Of a stretch of 64,000 nucleotides of DNA, positions 10,017 through 22,979 are shown in pieces; position 1 is the first letter of the stretch, and the number at the start of each line of letters is the position of its first letter. The notes under the pieces were generated by a model. The model saw only the letters and a program-made list of their open reading frames with translations. It did not search any database and was not told where the DNA came from. The position numbers and the translations under genes are program-made. Source of the DNA: Psychrobacter sp. WY6 (lineage in GTDB: Bacteria; Pseudomonadota; Gammaproteobacteria; Pseudomonadales; Moraxellaceae); contig NZ_CP049902.1 of assembly GCF_018448495.1 (NCBI RefSeq), positions 372,001 through 436,000 on the forward strand, read 5' to 3'.

Positions 10017-10331
10017 TATCAATTCCTTTTGATAATCGTGAGGAGTAATACATCACTGGTAAATAATCCAATCTATACCAGATGTAATAACTTACAAGTT
10101 TCAAATATATCTTTTACATACCTGTAATAAAAATCTAGTTTAAAATTAGCAGCTATAATATAAGTCAAATCATTTTGATGGCAGGACTAGAAAATATATT
10201 CATAAAATTGCATAGCATTTAAACAAAAAAATCGTCAATTCAAATAGAAAATACACTTATAGAGTGTGAATTATAAAAGTAAGTTAGATTAAGTGTAAAA
10301 TTATACTTAATGTCCCAACCCCTAGACAAAG
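10017..10331. other. Intergenic region between the rrn terminator and the TRAP operon
   Basis: About 315 bases, AT-rich, with no reading frame of note. It should contain the TRAP operon promoter on the minus strand, but no clear -35/-10 pair stands out. Confidence 0.4.
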
Positions 10332-10365
10332 AAAACCCCCCAACGAATTAACGTTGGGGGGTTTT
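10332..10365 (-). terminator. rrn operon terminator
   Basis: A GC-rich 10-bp stem (10336-10345 with 10352-10361, CCCCCCAACG / CGTTGGGGGG) with a six-base loop and T tracts on both sides, 15 bases after the 5S gene. Confidence 0.93.
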
Positions 10366-10379
10366 ACTTTGAATAGAGA

Positions 10380-10493
10380 GCTGACGATGACCTACTCTCA
10401 CATGGGCGAACCCACACTACCATTGGCGCAATGATGTTTCACTTCTGAGTTCGGGAAGGGATCAGGTGGTGCCATCATGCTATTGTCGTCAGC
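10380..10493 (-). rRNA. rrf: 5S ribosomal RNA
   Basis: The minus strand reads as a 5S rRNA: the conserved CCGAACTCAGAAGTGAAAC core and terminal pairing of GCTGACGA at the 5' end with TCGTCAGC at the 3' end. About 114 nucleotides; ends are approximate by a few bases. Confidence 0.95.
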
Positions 10494-10663
10494 AAAGGGG
10501 GTTAGATATGAGTCTGTTATTTTTATTGTTTGACTATAAGTGTTTAGTTTATGGTCGATCAACTTGTAACCTAACTGAATCAAGGTTAAAGGTGATATCG
10601 AAATATTCTCTCGTTTCTATAAGCTTTCGCTTATACAAGATAGATTAATTAGAGCTTTCATAC

Positions 10664-10683
10664 AAACCACTTGGGTGTTGTAT

Positions 10684-10690
<7 letters not shown>
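10664..10690 (-). other. 23S processing stem, 3' arm
   Basis: The transcript here reads CTTGACCATACAACACCCAAG, which pairs with the sequence just upstream of the 23S gene (about 13536-13556, CTTGGGGTTGTATGGTCAAG). Such a long-range helix is the usual RNase III site for freeing pre-23S rRNA. Confidence 0.75.
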
Positions 10691-13535
<2,845 letters not shown>

Positions 13536-13545
<10 letters not shown>

Positions 13546-13556
13546 ACAACCCCAAG
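13536..13556 (-). other. 23S processing stem, 5' arm
   Basis: This is the upstream partner of the helix described at about 10664-10690. About 19 of 20 positions are complementary. Confidence 0.75.
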
Positions 13557-13645
13557 TAGTCTTTCGACTGCTAAGTGTTATAAAGTCTAATTATGATAAC
13601 GATATCACCTATGTTTATACGCTTGATTCAGTTCTCTTTACTTTT

Positions 13646-13736
13646 TTTAATCACTCACCCCTGGGATAACAACTGATGTCGTTAAGAGGTGAGTGATTAA
13701 GGTTAGGAAGTGCGCGTGAACACGCTCTTCCTAACC
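13646..13736 (-). other. Paired hairpins in the 16S-23S spacer
   Basis: The 342-base spacer between tRNA-Ala and 23S holds two hairpins: one with arms AATCACTCACC / GGTGAGTGATT (about 13650-13700) and one with arms GGTTAGGAAG / CTTCCTAACC (about 13701-13736). They are likely RNA processing or antitermination structures; the rest of the spacer shows no genes. Confidence 0.6.
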
Positions 13737-13887
13737 CAGACTCATATCTATGTTTTTAAATAGTCTCTATGCTCTCGTCGAGTCACAGATTCTGTATAAA
13801 ACAGAAAGAAGTAATCGTGTCTTTATTCAAAGATAAATCACTTGTTTCTATTTATACTATTAGCACTTAAAGCTTATTCGTCTATAG

Positions 13888-13963
13888 TGGTGGAGCCAAA
13901 CGGAGTCGAACCGTTGACCTCCTGCGTGCAAGGCAGGCGCTCTACCAACTGAGCTATGGCCCC
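13888..13963 (-). tRNA. tRNA-Ala (anticodon TGC)
   Basis: A 76-nucleotide cloverleaf starting GGGGCCATAGCTCAG, with anticodon loop CTTGCAC around TGC, T-loop GGTTCGACTCC and an encoded CCA end. It lies in the 16S-23S spacer, as usual. Confidence 0.97.
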
Positions 13964-13972
13964 ATTATAAAA

Positions 13973-14049
13973 TGGTGGGTCTAAGTGGACTTGAACCACT
14001 GACCCCCGCGTTATCAACACGGTGCTCTAACCAGCTGAGCTACAGACCC
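13973..14049 (-). tRNA. tRNA-Ile (anticodon GAT)
   Basis: A 77-nucleotide cloverleaf starting GGGTCTGTAGCTCAG, with anticodon GAT in TTGATAA, T-loop GGTTCAAGTCC and an encoded CCA end. It is nine bases upstream of tRNA-Ala in the transcript. Confidence 0.97.
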
Positions 14050-14072
14050 AATTACGCTTGTTAAAACGTAAG

Positions 14073-14118
14073 CTTAAACTAAAGAACAACTTGTTGTGAA
14101 TTCTTGCTGACCGAATGC
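14073..14118 (-). other. 16S processing stem, 3' arm
   Basis: The transcript just after 16S is complementary over about 46 bases, with few mismatches, to the rrn leader at 15839-15884 (core AAGTTGTTCTTTAGTT). Together they close a helix around pre-16S rRNA, the expected RNase III cleavage site. Confidence 0.8.
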
Positions 14119-14124
14119 CATCTA

Positions 14125-15664
<1,540 letters not shown>

Positions 15665-15838
15665 ATCTTGCTATGAAGCTCTTTAAAGAAGCTTCTAAAC
15701 TTGGCTCATCTAATCTGGCAAAATCGCTAAAAATTATGTTCGTAATGAATTAACTTTGAGTTTTTCTGCTGTCTTAAATGATAATTTTTATAGTTAGAAT
15801 GAACTCCGAAAAGGAGTTAAAACCAACTTTATTTTTTA

Positions 15839-15884
15839 GCATTCTGAATCAGCAAAAATCCACACAAGTTGTTCTTTAGTTATG
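15839..15884 (-). other. 16S processing stem, 5' arm (rrn leader)
   Basis: This leader segment pairs with 14073-14118 downstream of 16S. Together with the promoters upstream it accounts for most of the 450-base rrn leader. Confidence 0.8.
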
Positions 15885-15991
15885 CTTTTAAATAGTGCTC
15901 AATCACTGTCGTCCAGTAACTGATATATAGGGTATCTCTCTTGCTGTTTAGTCTCAATCCCTTACGGGTTAAGCTATCTAGCGAGCCGACT

Positions 15992-16019
15992 ATCTTATCA
16001 TAATGATTTGATTTGTCAA
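15992..16019 (-). promoter_or_regulatory. rrn promoter P2
   Basis: On the minus strand TTGACA (16014-16019) and TAAGAT (15992-15997) are separated by 16 bases, with a GC-containing discriminator downstream, as expected for an rRNA promoter. Confidence 0.8.
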
Positions 16020-16106
16020 GCTTTTTTATGTTTTGTTTCTTCAAGTGAATTGGGTTATTTATATGTATCTTACATATAAGCTTCCAGCTCGTCTTGATGA
16101 GGGCGT

Positions 16107-16134
16107 ATTATAGAGGGTTTGAATGTTTAGTCAA
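16107..16134 (-). promoter_or_regulatory. rrn promoter P1
   Basis: On the minus strand TTGACT (16129-16134) and TATAAT (16107-16112) are separated by 16 bases and followed by ACGCCC, a GC-rich discriminator typical of stringently controlled rRNA promoters. The tandem arrangement with P2 is the common rrn layout. Confidence 0.82.
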
Positions 16135-16390
16135 GGGCTATTTTAGCTTAATTTAAATAAACTTGGTGATTAAACTAAATTAGCAGGATGGCGACACTAC
16201 TTTTGCTTTAACTGGATGGCAGTGTATGGGTTCTTGAGGCTGGGTCAAGGTGGTTTATTTACTATTTTGAAGATTATCTAAATTTGTCGTCAATACCTTC
16301 TATTTATCAGGCGGTTAGGGTTAAAGATAGTTTTACCCTTACCAACAACAGCCCTTGATCTTAGTTAGCGCTTCTTATATAGAAGCGCTT

Positions 16391-17101
16391 TTACAGCTTG
16401 CCTATCTTTTTGAAGAAGTCTTTATAAGCAGCAATTTTCTTATCTATCGCTAAAGGATATGCACGTGAAGTCGAAGGTAACCTATATAAGGTTAAATCAT
16501 TAACATCCGCTTTTTGACTTTGGTTACTTTGCCATTGGTAAGGATAGTCCATACTTTGATTGGTCTTAGGATACTTAGACTTGGCAGGTGGCTCGGCTAA
16601 TAAACCAAGCAGCACTTCTGTTGCCTTACCGCCCGTGGTAAACAAGGTTTCAACCTTTGGCACTTTTGGCAATATACTATCTAGGTCAACGGGTGTGACA
16701 ACCGTTAAGTTTTTATCTGAAGCATTACCAGTCTTGCGAATCGCTTGCTTGACGGTCGGACAGGAGGCGATACCGCGCTCAAACATAAAGGCGCGAATAC
16801 GCTCAGGATCGAAGCGTTTTTCTTTACCTACCCGAAAGTAATCCACATCGTCAAAAAATACACTGCCATAAATACGCCACATGTCATTGTAAAAGTTTGG
16901 ATAGTGAAATGGCATTGCCCATTTATCAGCGGTCGGTGGAAAAGTGCCCATCATCATTACCGTAGCATTAGATGGTAAAACGGGAGCGAACGGATGCGTT
17001 TCTACCTCTGTTGCTTGGGCTTCAGATAATATTAAGCTGTTATCGGTTTTATGCGTATTATTATGGGTGTGATATGGTTGTGTAGTCATAAGATTCTTCA
17101 T
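16391..17101 (-). CDS. Uracil-DNA glycosylase superfamily protein
   Basis: A 236-residue protein. Motif ATVMMMGTFPPTADKWAM (about residues 46-63) resembles the substrate-binding GTFP segment of the MUG/UDG-fold family, and ETLFTTGGKATEVLLGLL matches the later strand-helix region. LYRLPSTSRAYPLA near the C-terminus matches the family pattern LPSxSPA. It is therefore probably a DNA glycosylase-fold protein, but base specificity cannot be assigned. The start may be at 17101 (MKNLMTT) or 17089 (MTTQPYH). It lies alone between the rrn promoters and the divergent upp gene. Confidence 0.78.
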   Translation of the reverse strand: MKNLMTTQPYHTHNNTHKTDNSLILSEAQATEVETHPFAPVLPSNATVMMMGTFPPTADKWAMPFHYPNFYNDMWRIYGSVFFDDVDYFRVGKEKRFDPERIRAFMFERGIASCPTVKQAIRKTGNASDKNLTVVTPVDLDSILPKVPKVETLFTTGGKATEVLLGLLAEPPAKSKYPKTNQSMDYPYQWQSNQSQKADVNDLTLYRLPSTSRAYPLAIDKKIAAYKDFFKKIGKL

Positions 17102-17359
17102 CAGAAAAGCGGTTTTTTTGCTATCATAGCAAGCCTAAACACTGCTTCATTTTTAGGGCGCGATTATAGTCAAACATAGTCGGCTTAAATAAGATCAATC
17201 CTGCTATAAATATATTTAGCTTACTTTATTATCAAAGTAGCAAGCTTACTATTTGTGAGACAGATATAAGGTTGAAGTGCAGTAAGTGTTTGTATCTTTT
17301 ATACTAATGGCAACCGCAGTAACTGCGCAAGCATCAGACCAAAAACCAAGAGAAACCTT

Positions 17360-18033
17360 ATGAGCGACTTAAAAATCACCGTCATTGATCACCCGCTAGT
17401 CCGTCATAAACTCAGCCTTATGCGCGAAAAAGACTGTAGCACTTATAAGTTTCGCACGTTAACCAAAGAGCTTGCACGCTTGATGGCGTATGAAGCAAGC
17501 CGTGATTTTGAAATTGAAACCTTCCCAATGCAAGGCTGGTGTGGTGAAATCACAGGTGAGCAAATCATCGGTAAGACGGCGACGATTGTACCGATTTTAC
17601 GTGCGGGTATTGGTATGCTTGAAGGGGTGCTCGATTTGATTCCTACAGCAAAAATCTCTGTCGTCGCTTGCGTGCAACGTGATGAAGAAACCTTACAACC
17701 TGTGCCGTTCTTTGAAAAATTTGTCAGCCATATGGACAAACGCCCAGCCCTTATCATTGACCCAATGTTAGCCACTGGTGGCTCAATGGTTGCGACCATC
17801 GAAATGCTAAAGAAAAATGGCTGTACCAATATTAAAGCATTGGTATTGGTTGCGGCCCCTGAAGGCGTACGTGTGGTCAATGAAGCGCATCCTGATGTGA
17901 CCATTTATACCGCCGCATTAGATAGCCATTTAGATGAACATGGCTATATCATCCAGGTTTAGGCGATGCGGGCGATAAAATCTTTGGTAAGCAATTATTC
18001 AACAAGAGAAAAAAACAAATGAATCAAAACTAG
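17360..18033 (+). CDS. upp: Uracil phosphoribosyltransferase, C-terminus frameshifted
   Basis: Cytosolic pyrimidine-salvage enzyme converting uracil and PRPP to UMP. Family signatures: [20 protein letters not shown] at the N-terminus, [19 protein letters not shown], and the PRPP loop [20 protein letters not shown]. As read it stops at 17962 after HGYIIQV. Restoring one C in the CC run at 17953 gives [15 protein letters not shown], the expected UMP-binding C-terminus, and an open frame to 18033 (about 224 residues; the last 13 are atypical and may contain a further error). The start at 17360 follows an AGAAACC context. Confidence 0.93.
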
Positions 18034-18084
18034 CCGTCGTCGTAACACCCATGACACATGTGCAAAATCATGATAATGATAAGG

Positions 18085-18835
18085 ATGAACGTATTGATTA
18101 CAGGAGCAAGCGCAGGTTTTGGTAAAGCGCTGGCCGAGCGTTTGGTTGCAAATGGTCATCGCGTGATTGGTTGTGCCAGACGTTTAGAAAAACTCATACT
18201 CTAGCAGACTTGGGGCGAAACATTTTTACTGTGGTCATGGATGTGAGTGACACGGCTACTATCCCGCAAATCATTGCTGATTTGCCTGATAAATTTAAGC
18301 AAATCGATGTCTTAGTAAATAACGCTGGATTGGCACTCGGTACAGAGCCTGCGCAAAATGCCAGTCTTGATGATTGGATGCGTATGACCGATACCAATAT
18401 TAAAGGTCTAATGGCGCTGACCCATGCAGTGTTGCCAGCGATGGTGGCGCGCGATAGCGGTTATATTATCAACGTTGGTTCAATTGCGGGCAGTTGGCCT
18501 TACTTCGGCGGGGTAACGTCTATGGCGCGACCAAAGCCTTTGTCAAACAGTTTAGCTTAAATCTGCGCGCGGATCTCATCGGTACGCAAGTGCGAGTGAC
18601 CAACCTTGAACCGGGTAATGTCGCGGGTACTGAGTTTTCAAACGTGCGTTACCACGGCGATGACGATAAAGCTGCCAAGGTTTACGACGGCTTTAAAACC
18701 ATGACCGGCGATGATATTGGCAATATTTTATTATGGCTGATTGAATCGCCTGCTCATATTAACGTCAATCGTTTAGAAGTGATGCCAGTTGCGCAAACTT
18801 ATAACGGGCTGACGATTGCTAAGCAAGATTCTTAA
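18085..18835 (+). CDS. SDR family NADP-dependent oxidoreductase, YdfG-like, two frameshifts
   Basis: About 250 residues after correction. The cofactor loop MNVLITGASAGFGKALAERL, the NNAG motif in IDVLVNNAGLALGTEPAQ, the catalytic serine in IINVGSIAGSW and Y-x3-K in VYGATKAFVKQF are present, as is VTNLEPGNVAGTEFSNVRY, which is typical of YdfG (3-hydroxy acid/serine dehydrogenase). Frames break at about 18190 (A lost from AAAAA) and 18511 (G lost from GGGG). The start may be 18085 or in-frame 18070. It lies close behind upp on the same strand. Confidence 0.88.
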
Positions 18836-18859
18836 AATTTTAGCTGACCGTTTGGCTCA

Positions 18860-19516
18860 CTAACGTAATTCATAAGAGCGAAGCAATATAGATTCCTTTA
18901 TATTGCTTCTTTTTTTGCTACTAACATTCTCTTCATTGACCAAGCGCAATTCTTGAAAGTCTAAAATCAATACCTCATTGCGCAAGCGCTCGCTAGTACG
19001 TTTATTATGGCGTATCGGAAAACCCAATACGTGTTTACCTTTCACCACTATCTGATTGATAATGGTAATTGGATTATTCATCCTAACTTTCCTACTCAGC
19101 TTTTGCGCATTAATCACGGCAGTGGCGGGATTAACAGTTGTGGTTAAAGTCTTTGTCTGGCGCACGCTTTTTGGCAAATCTCCTGCAAAAAATAAGATTT
19201 GCTCTAGTGGTAAATACTGCGCGTGACGCATCAATTCCTGACGAAACAGCGAAGGCATATCAATGTTGAAACTGTCTTCTGTTTGCTGAGAAAACGCCGT
19301 AAAATTACGCTGTAAATAACGCCCAAATACGCTGCTATTAATCCAGTCTTGATAAGTATCATTAGCTAGTAATTGCCTAGTGAAAGTATTGGCATCTGGC
19401 GTGATATCTGCTGTCAGCATTGCCATCAATAGCGCCTGCGGATTGAGCAAGGTTTGCTGCTGCCAGATTTGCGGATATAGGCTGCTATCAAGCAATGGTA
19501 ACGTCAGCTTGCCCAT
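18860..19516 (-). CDS. Uncharacterised protein, possible ADP-ribosyltransferase-like fold
   Basis: A 218-residue intact reading frame that I do not recognise as a named family. The N-terminal half is helical and rich in Gln and Leu. The C-terminal half has the order seen in R-S-E ADP-ribosyltransferases: LFFAGDLPKS, then TKTLTTTVNPATAVINAQK (a possible STS-like strand), then IINQIVVKGKHVLGFPIRHN, then ERLRNEVLILDFQELRLV (a possible E-x-V-L-I strand). The canonical arginine and second glutamate are not clear. There is no signal peptide. It ends 25 bp from the convergent SDR gene and is divergent from an alpha/beta hydrolase gene. The fold suggestion is weak inference. Confidence 0.6.
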   Translation of the reverse strand: MGKLTLPLLDSSLYPQIWQQQTLLNPQALLMAMLTADITPDANTFTRQLLANDTYQDWINSSVFGRYLQRNFTAFSQQTEDSFNIDMPSLFRQELMRHAQYLPLEQILFFAGDLPKSVRQTKTLTTTVNPATAVINAQKLSRKVRMNNPITIINQIVVKGKHVLGFPIRHNKRTSERLRNEVLILDFQELRLVNEENVSSKKRSNIKESILLRSYELR

Positions 19517-19734
19517 AGACTGATATCCTTATATTTTACTTGCTGACGTTTGATTCGATTGGTCAAAGTCTATGATAAGTCACTACTTTTACCGCTTAAC
19601 TGCTTTTATGCTATGGTTAATTATCTACTTTAATATAGCAGTCTTTTAGAAATGAGATAAAGACTTTTGCTACGATACATTTTGGCTAAATCGACTTTGT
19701 AAAACCGCTTAATGAAAACAAGGTACATTGCCTT

Positions 19735-20691
19735 ATGAAGAAAAAATTGATTAACTTGCCTACTAACTACCAGCTGAAAACGATTAATATCACTTTAACT
19801 GACGGTACGCTGCTACCAGTGTCAGTCATAGGCAGCGGCAAGCCTGTAATATTACTGCATGCTTATGGTATGGACGCGCGTGAGTTTTTGCCATTTATTT
19901 TTCCTTTGCTTGGCAAATATGCATTTTACCTGCCGCATCTACGAGGATTTGGTGCCGCAAAAGATATTAAGCTGACACAGTTTGATTTTGTGCGTCAGTA
20001 TGCCGATGATATCAGCATTGTGATTGAGCAAGTTTGCTTGACACGCAATATAGAATCGTTGCCAGTTGCCGCTATTTCGATGGGTGCACAAGTAATGTGG
20101 GCGTATTTTGAGCGTTATGGCAGCGCGAAAGTTAGCCGTTATTTGAATATTGACCAAAGTCCTGCTATCCATAATCAGCCTGATTGGCAAGGTGGCTTGT
20201 TTGGTGCGCGGCAGCAAGAAGTATTCGATATCTTTCACGAAGTAATTGAGAAAACTTTACCTTATGCTGAAATGAAAAGCTTTACCCACCTACCGTTTGC
20301 TCTAAAACGCCGTGCAACGGATGTCGAACGACTGTTCTCTCTATTATCTGTTAATCGAACGCGCTCGAAAGCGTTTATACAAGTGATGACTTATAAAAAT
20401 GACCCCAAACTTGCGCTTTATGATCATAGTATTTGGCATCATAAAATGCGCTGCTTACAAGCCTATTTGACATTACCCTATGACTTTCGCGGTGCGATAG
20501 AGCGGGTCACTATTCCAGTGGTCAACCTCATCGGTGGTCGCTCCAAACTTTACGATGCTAAGTGGCAGCAACAAGTTACCCAAATGCTACCCAATGCTCG
20601 CGAAGTTGTTTTGCCGCGCTCAGGTCATGCGATACCAATGGATGAGCCAATTGGGTTTTATAAAGTATTAAAAGGATTTTTGCAGGATTAG
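19735..20691 (+). CDS. Alpha/beta hydrolase
   Basis: A 318-residue protein of the alpha/beta hydrolase fold. Visible elements are the oxyanion-hole strand KPVILLHAYGMDAREF (about residues 38-53), the nucleophile elbow AAISMGAQVMW (Ser at about 117, with Ala in place of the first Gly of GxSxG), a late-strand Asp/Asn region VVNLIGGRSKLYD, and the catalytic His in LPRSGHAIPMDEP (about 300). No signal peptide is seen. The substrate is unknown. It reads intact and is followed by a terminator. Confidence 0.85.
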   Translation: MKKKLINLPTNYQLKTINITLTDGTLLPVSVIGSGKPVILLHAYGMDAREFLPFIFPLLGKYAFYLPHLRGFGAAKDIKLTQFDFVRQYADDISIVIEQVCLTRNIESLPVAAISMGAQVMWAYFERYGSAKVSRYLNIDQSPAIHNQPDWQGGLFGARQQEVFDIFHEVIEKTLPYAEMKSFTHLPFALKRRATDVERLFSLLSVNRTRSKAFIQVMTYKNDPKLALYDHSIWHHKMRCLQAYLTLPYDFRGAIERVTIPVVNLIGGRSKLYDAKWQQQVTQMLPNAREVVLPRSGHAIPMDEPIGFYKVLKGFLQD

Positions 20692-20703
20692 TTGTTCATT
20701 TAT

Positions 20704-20735
20704 ATAAAAAAAGCGACTCCAAAAGTCGCTTTTTA
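20704..20735. terminator. Bidirectional rho-independent terminator
   Basis: The stem AAGCGACT / AGTCGCTT has a short CCAAA loop with A and T tracts on either side, placed between the alpha/beta hydrolase gene and the convergent DUF1653 gene. Confidence 0.9.
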
Positions 20736-20757
20736 TTTGAGTAATAAATTTTAAGCA

Positions 20758-20993
20758 TTAATCCGCTAATGCTTTGATCAGCTCAAATCGCGGCACGTGC
20801 TTACCCTCAACTTCAACCGTTTCAGAAAACATAGATAACGGTCGCACCCATACGCCATACTCACCGTATAGGCAACGATAAACGACTAATTCTTCTTGGG
20901 TTCCGAATGCTGAGCAGTGTGCAACACTTGATACAGGCTGCCTTTATAATGGCGGTAAATACCTTGAGGGACACTTTGAAGTTGTTGAGTCAT
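20758..20993 (-). CDS. DUF1653 domain protein, frameshifted
   Basis: About 78 residues after correction, too broken to show as one frame. The N-terminal part reads MTQQLQSVPQGIYRHYKGSL then YQVLHTAQHSE. After restoring one A at about 20901 it continues TQEELVVYRCLYGEYGVW, VRPLSMFSETVEVEGKHV and PRFELIKALAD. The pattern Y-R-H-Y-K-G ... V-Y-R-x-L-Y-G ... W-V-R-P is the DUF1653 signature. Function is unknown in the family. It lies just upstream, in the reading direction, of the shared terminator. Confidence 0.85.
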
Positions 20994-21026
20994 AATTTTA
21001 TTACTTGTATCAATTATTATAAAAGC

Positions 21027-21603
21027 TTAGTGAGCCTCATTAAGTTTTTTCGTCAGCGCTAATTTTACTCGTAGCCACTCAGATTTTATTAAGCTATACA
21101 TCACTGTATCTGAAATAACGCCATCGCGGCAGACTCGGTTGCCTCGAATCACCCCATCTTTTTTAGCACCTAAACGCTCAATGGCTCGTTGTGAGCGATG
21201 ATTGCCATATCCGTGCGCCAGCCTACGGTTTGATAGTCTAAAGTCTCAAATATATGGGTTAGCAGCATGAGCTTACAAGTCGTATTAACATGCGTGCGCC
21301 AATACGATTTGGCATACCATGTATAGCCAATCTCTAAGCGTTTGCAAAGGGTAAAATATCGTGGAAACTCGTTGTACCAATCGCTTTACCATTTGATTCA
21401 TCAATAACGACAAATGCTTGTCTATCGGGCATTGAATCTGCGGTATTAATATAGTCAATAACCTTGTCTGGCTCAGGTACTGACGTCTCATTTATTTTCC
21501 ATAGTTCACCATCTTGGCAAGCTTCGACTAAGTCAGTTGCATGACTTAGCGTCAACGGCTTAAGGGTAATGCCATTACTTGATAACGTAGGAAGGGCTAA
21601 CAT
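21027..21603 (-). CDS. GNAT family N-acetyltransferase, two frameshifts
   Basis: About 192 residues after correction, of the RimJ/RimL-like acetyltransferase type. The start at 21603 gives MLALPTLSSNGITLKPLTLS, followed by FVVIDESNGKAIGTTSFHDI. After a lost T at about 21336 it continues ALEIGYTWYAKSYWRTHVNT, and after a lost T at about 21210 TDYGNHRSQRAIERLGAKKD. The last segment, N-x-R-S-x-R-A-I-E-R-L-G, is the acetyl-CoA binding region typical of these enzymes. The acceptor is unknown. It lies about 60 bp beyond the tyrS stop on the same strand. Confidence 0.87.
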
Positions 21604-21663
21604 CTACTTCTCCTTAAGCCATAATGAACTTAGAAACTTTGGCTACCTAACTCAATTCTTTAA

Positions 21664-22860
21664 CTACCCTACCGTCACTTTCGCATAAGCCTTTTTACCC
21701 GCTTGGATAACGACAGTTTGCCCAGCAGTTAGGCTAAAGCCTGCATCGACCACTTCGCCATCTACTTTTACCGCCACGCTTAATCATATCTTTAGCTGAT
21801 GAGCTATTTTAGCCAATCCAGCTTGGTTGAGTACTTGAGTAATAAATAGCGCCTCAGCACCTTCCAAATCTAACGTCACTTCTGGCAAATCAACAGGCAG
21901 TTCACCATCAGCAAGCACGTTACCTGCTGACTTGTGCGCAATGGCAGCAGCATCGGCATCGTGAAAACGCTCGATTAATTCTTCAGCAAGGATACGTTTG
22001 ATTTCCTGTGGATTGCGACCATTTTCCATCTCTTTCATTAACGCTTCGACTTCTTCCATCGGCTTAAAGCTTAAAAACTCGAAGTAGCGACGGATTAAAG
22101 TATCTGGCATGGACAGTAGTTTTTGGTACATGGTGCCCGGTGCATCATAAATACCGACATAGTTTTCAGGGATTTAGACATTTTATTAACACCGTCTAGC
22201 CCTTCTAAGATTGGCACGGTGATACACACTTGTGGCTCTTGACCGTAGCGACCTTGCAGGGTGCGTCCCATTAGGATGTTAAAAGTTTGGTCAGTACCAC
22301 CAAGCTCGACGTCCGCTTTTAGCGCGATAGAGTCATAACCTTGCACCAATGGGTAGAGAAACTCATGGATAGCAATTGGCGTTTGCGCGGCATAGCGTTT
22401 AGAGAAATCATCACGCTCAAGCATACGTGAGACGGTCAATTGGCTAGAAAGCTGAATCATGTCACCCGCCGACATATCCTTGAACCATTCGGAGTTAAAG
22501 ACAATCTTGGTTTTTTCTTTATCCAAAATTTTAAAAACTTGTTCCGCATAAGTCTGTGCGTTGACTTTGATTTGCTCATCGGTCAATGGCGGACGGGTGC
22601 TGTTCTTACCAGACGGGTCACCAATCTTGGCAGTATAATCACCGATTAAGAAATAAATCTCATGACCCAAGTCTTGAAAATGTTTTTAAGCACGGTATGA
22701 CCTAAATGCAGGTCAGGTGCAGTAGGATCAAAGCCTGCTTGATACGTAGCGGACGATTGAGTTTCAGCTTTTTAACCAAATCTTCTTCAGATAAGATTTC
22801 TTGGGTGCCGCGTTGGATCAAGGCAAGCTGTTCTTCTAGGGTGTAGGTTTGCGTGGTCAT
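21664..22860 (-). CDS. tyrS: Tyrosyl-tRNA synthetase, multiple frameshifts
   Basis: Class I aminoacyl-tRNA synthetase charging tRNA-Tyr; about 400 residues after correction. HIGH-type motif HLGHT in the N-terminal piece, [20 protein letters not shown], the tyrosine-binding [20 protein letters not shown] and the KMSKS loop are all present. The C-terminal S4-like end reads AKDMIKRG, then [20 protein letters not shown]. At least five indels break it: about 22739 (A), 22678 (T), 22164 (A), 21800 and 21777 (G run). Since tyrS is essential, these are best seen as sequence errors. It is divergent from anmK with 119 bp between, which must hold both promoters. Confidence 0.93.
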
Positions 22861-22979
22861 GATGCTCTCTTTATTGTCTTTATTAAAAGGGTAACGCGTT
22901 TGGGCTATTTAGAATCTCATAGCCAGTAAAAGATGTTAGAATTTGAGAGATATACTAGCGTTTTTTAAGGTAAATTGCC

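Noticed and set aside
21664..22860. tyrS as a pseudogene
   Set aside because: Essential gene; all catalytic motifs are intact and each break is in a homopolymer, so error is more likely than decay.
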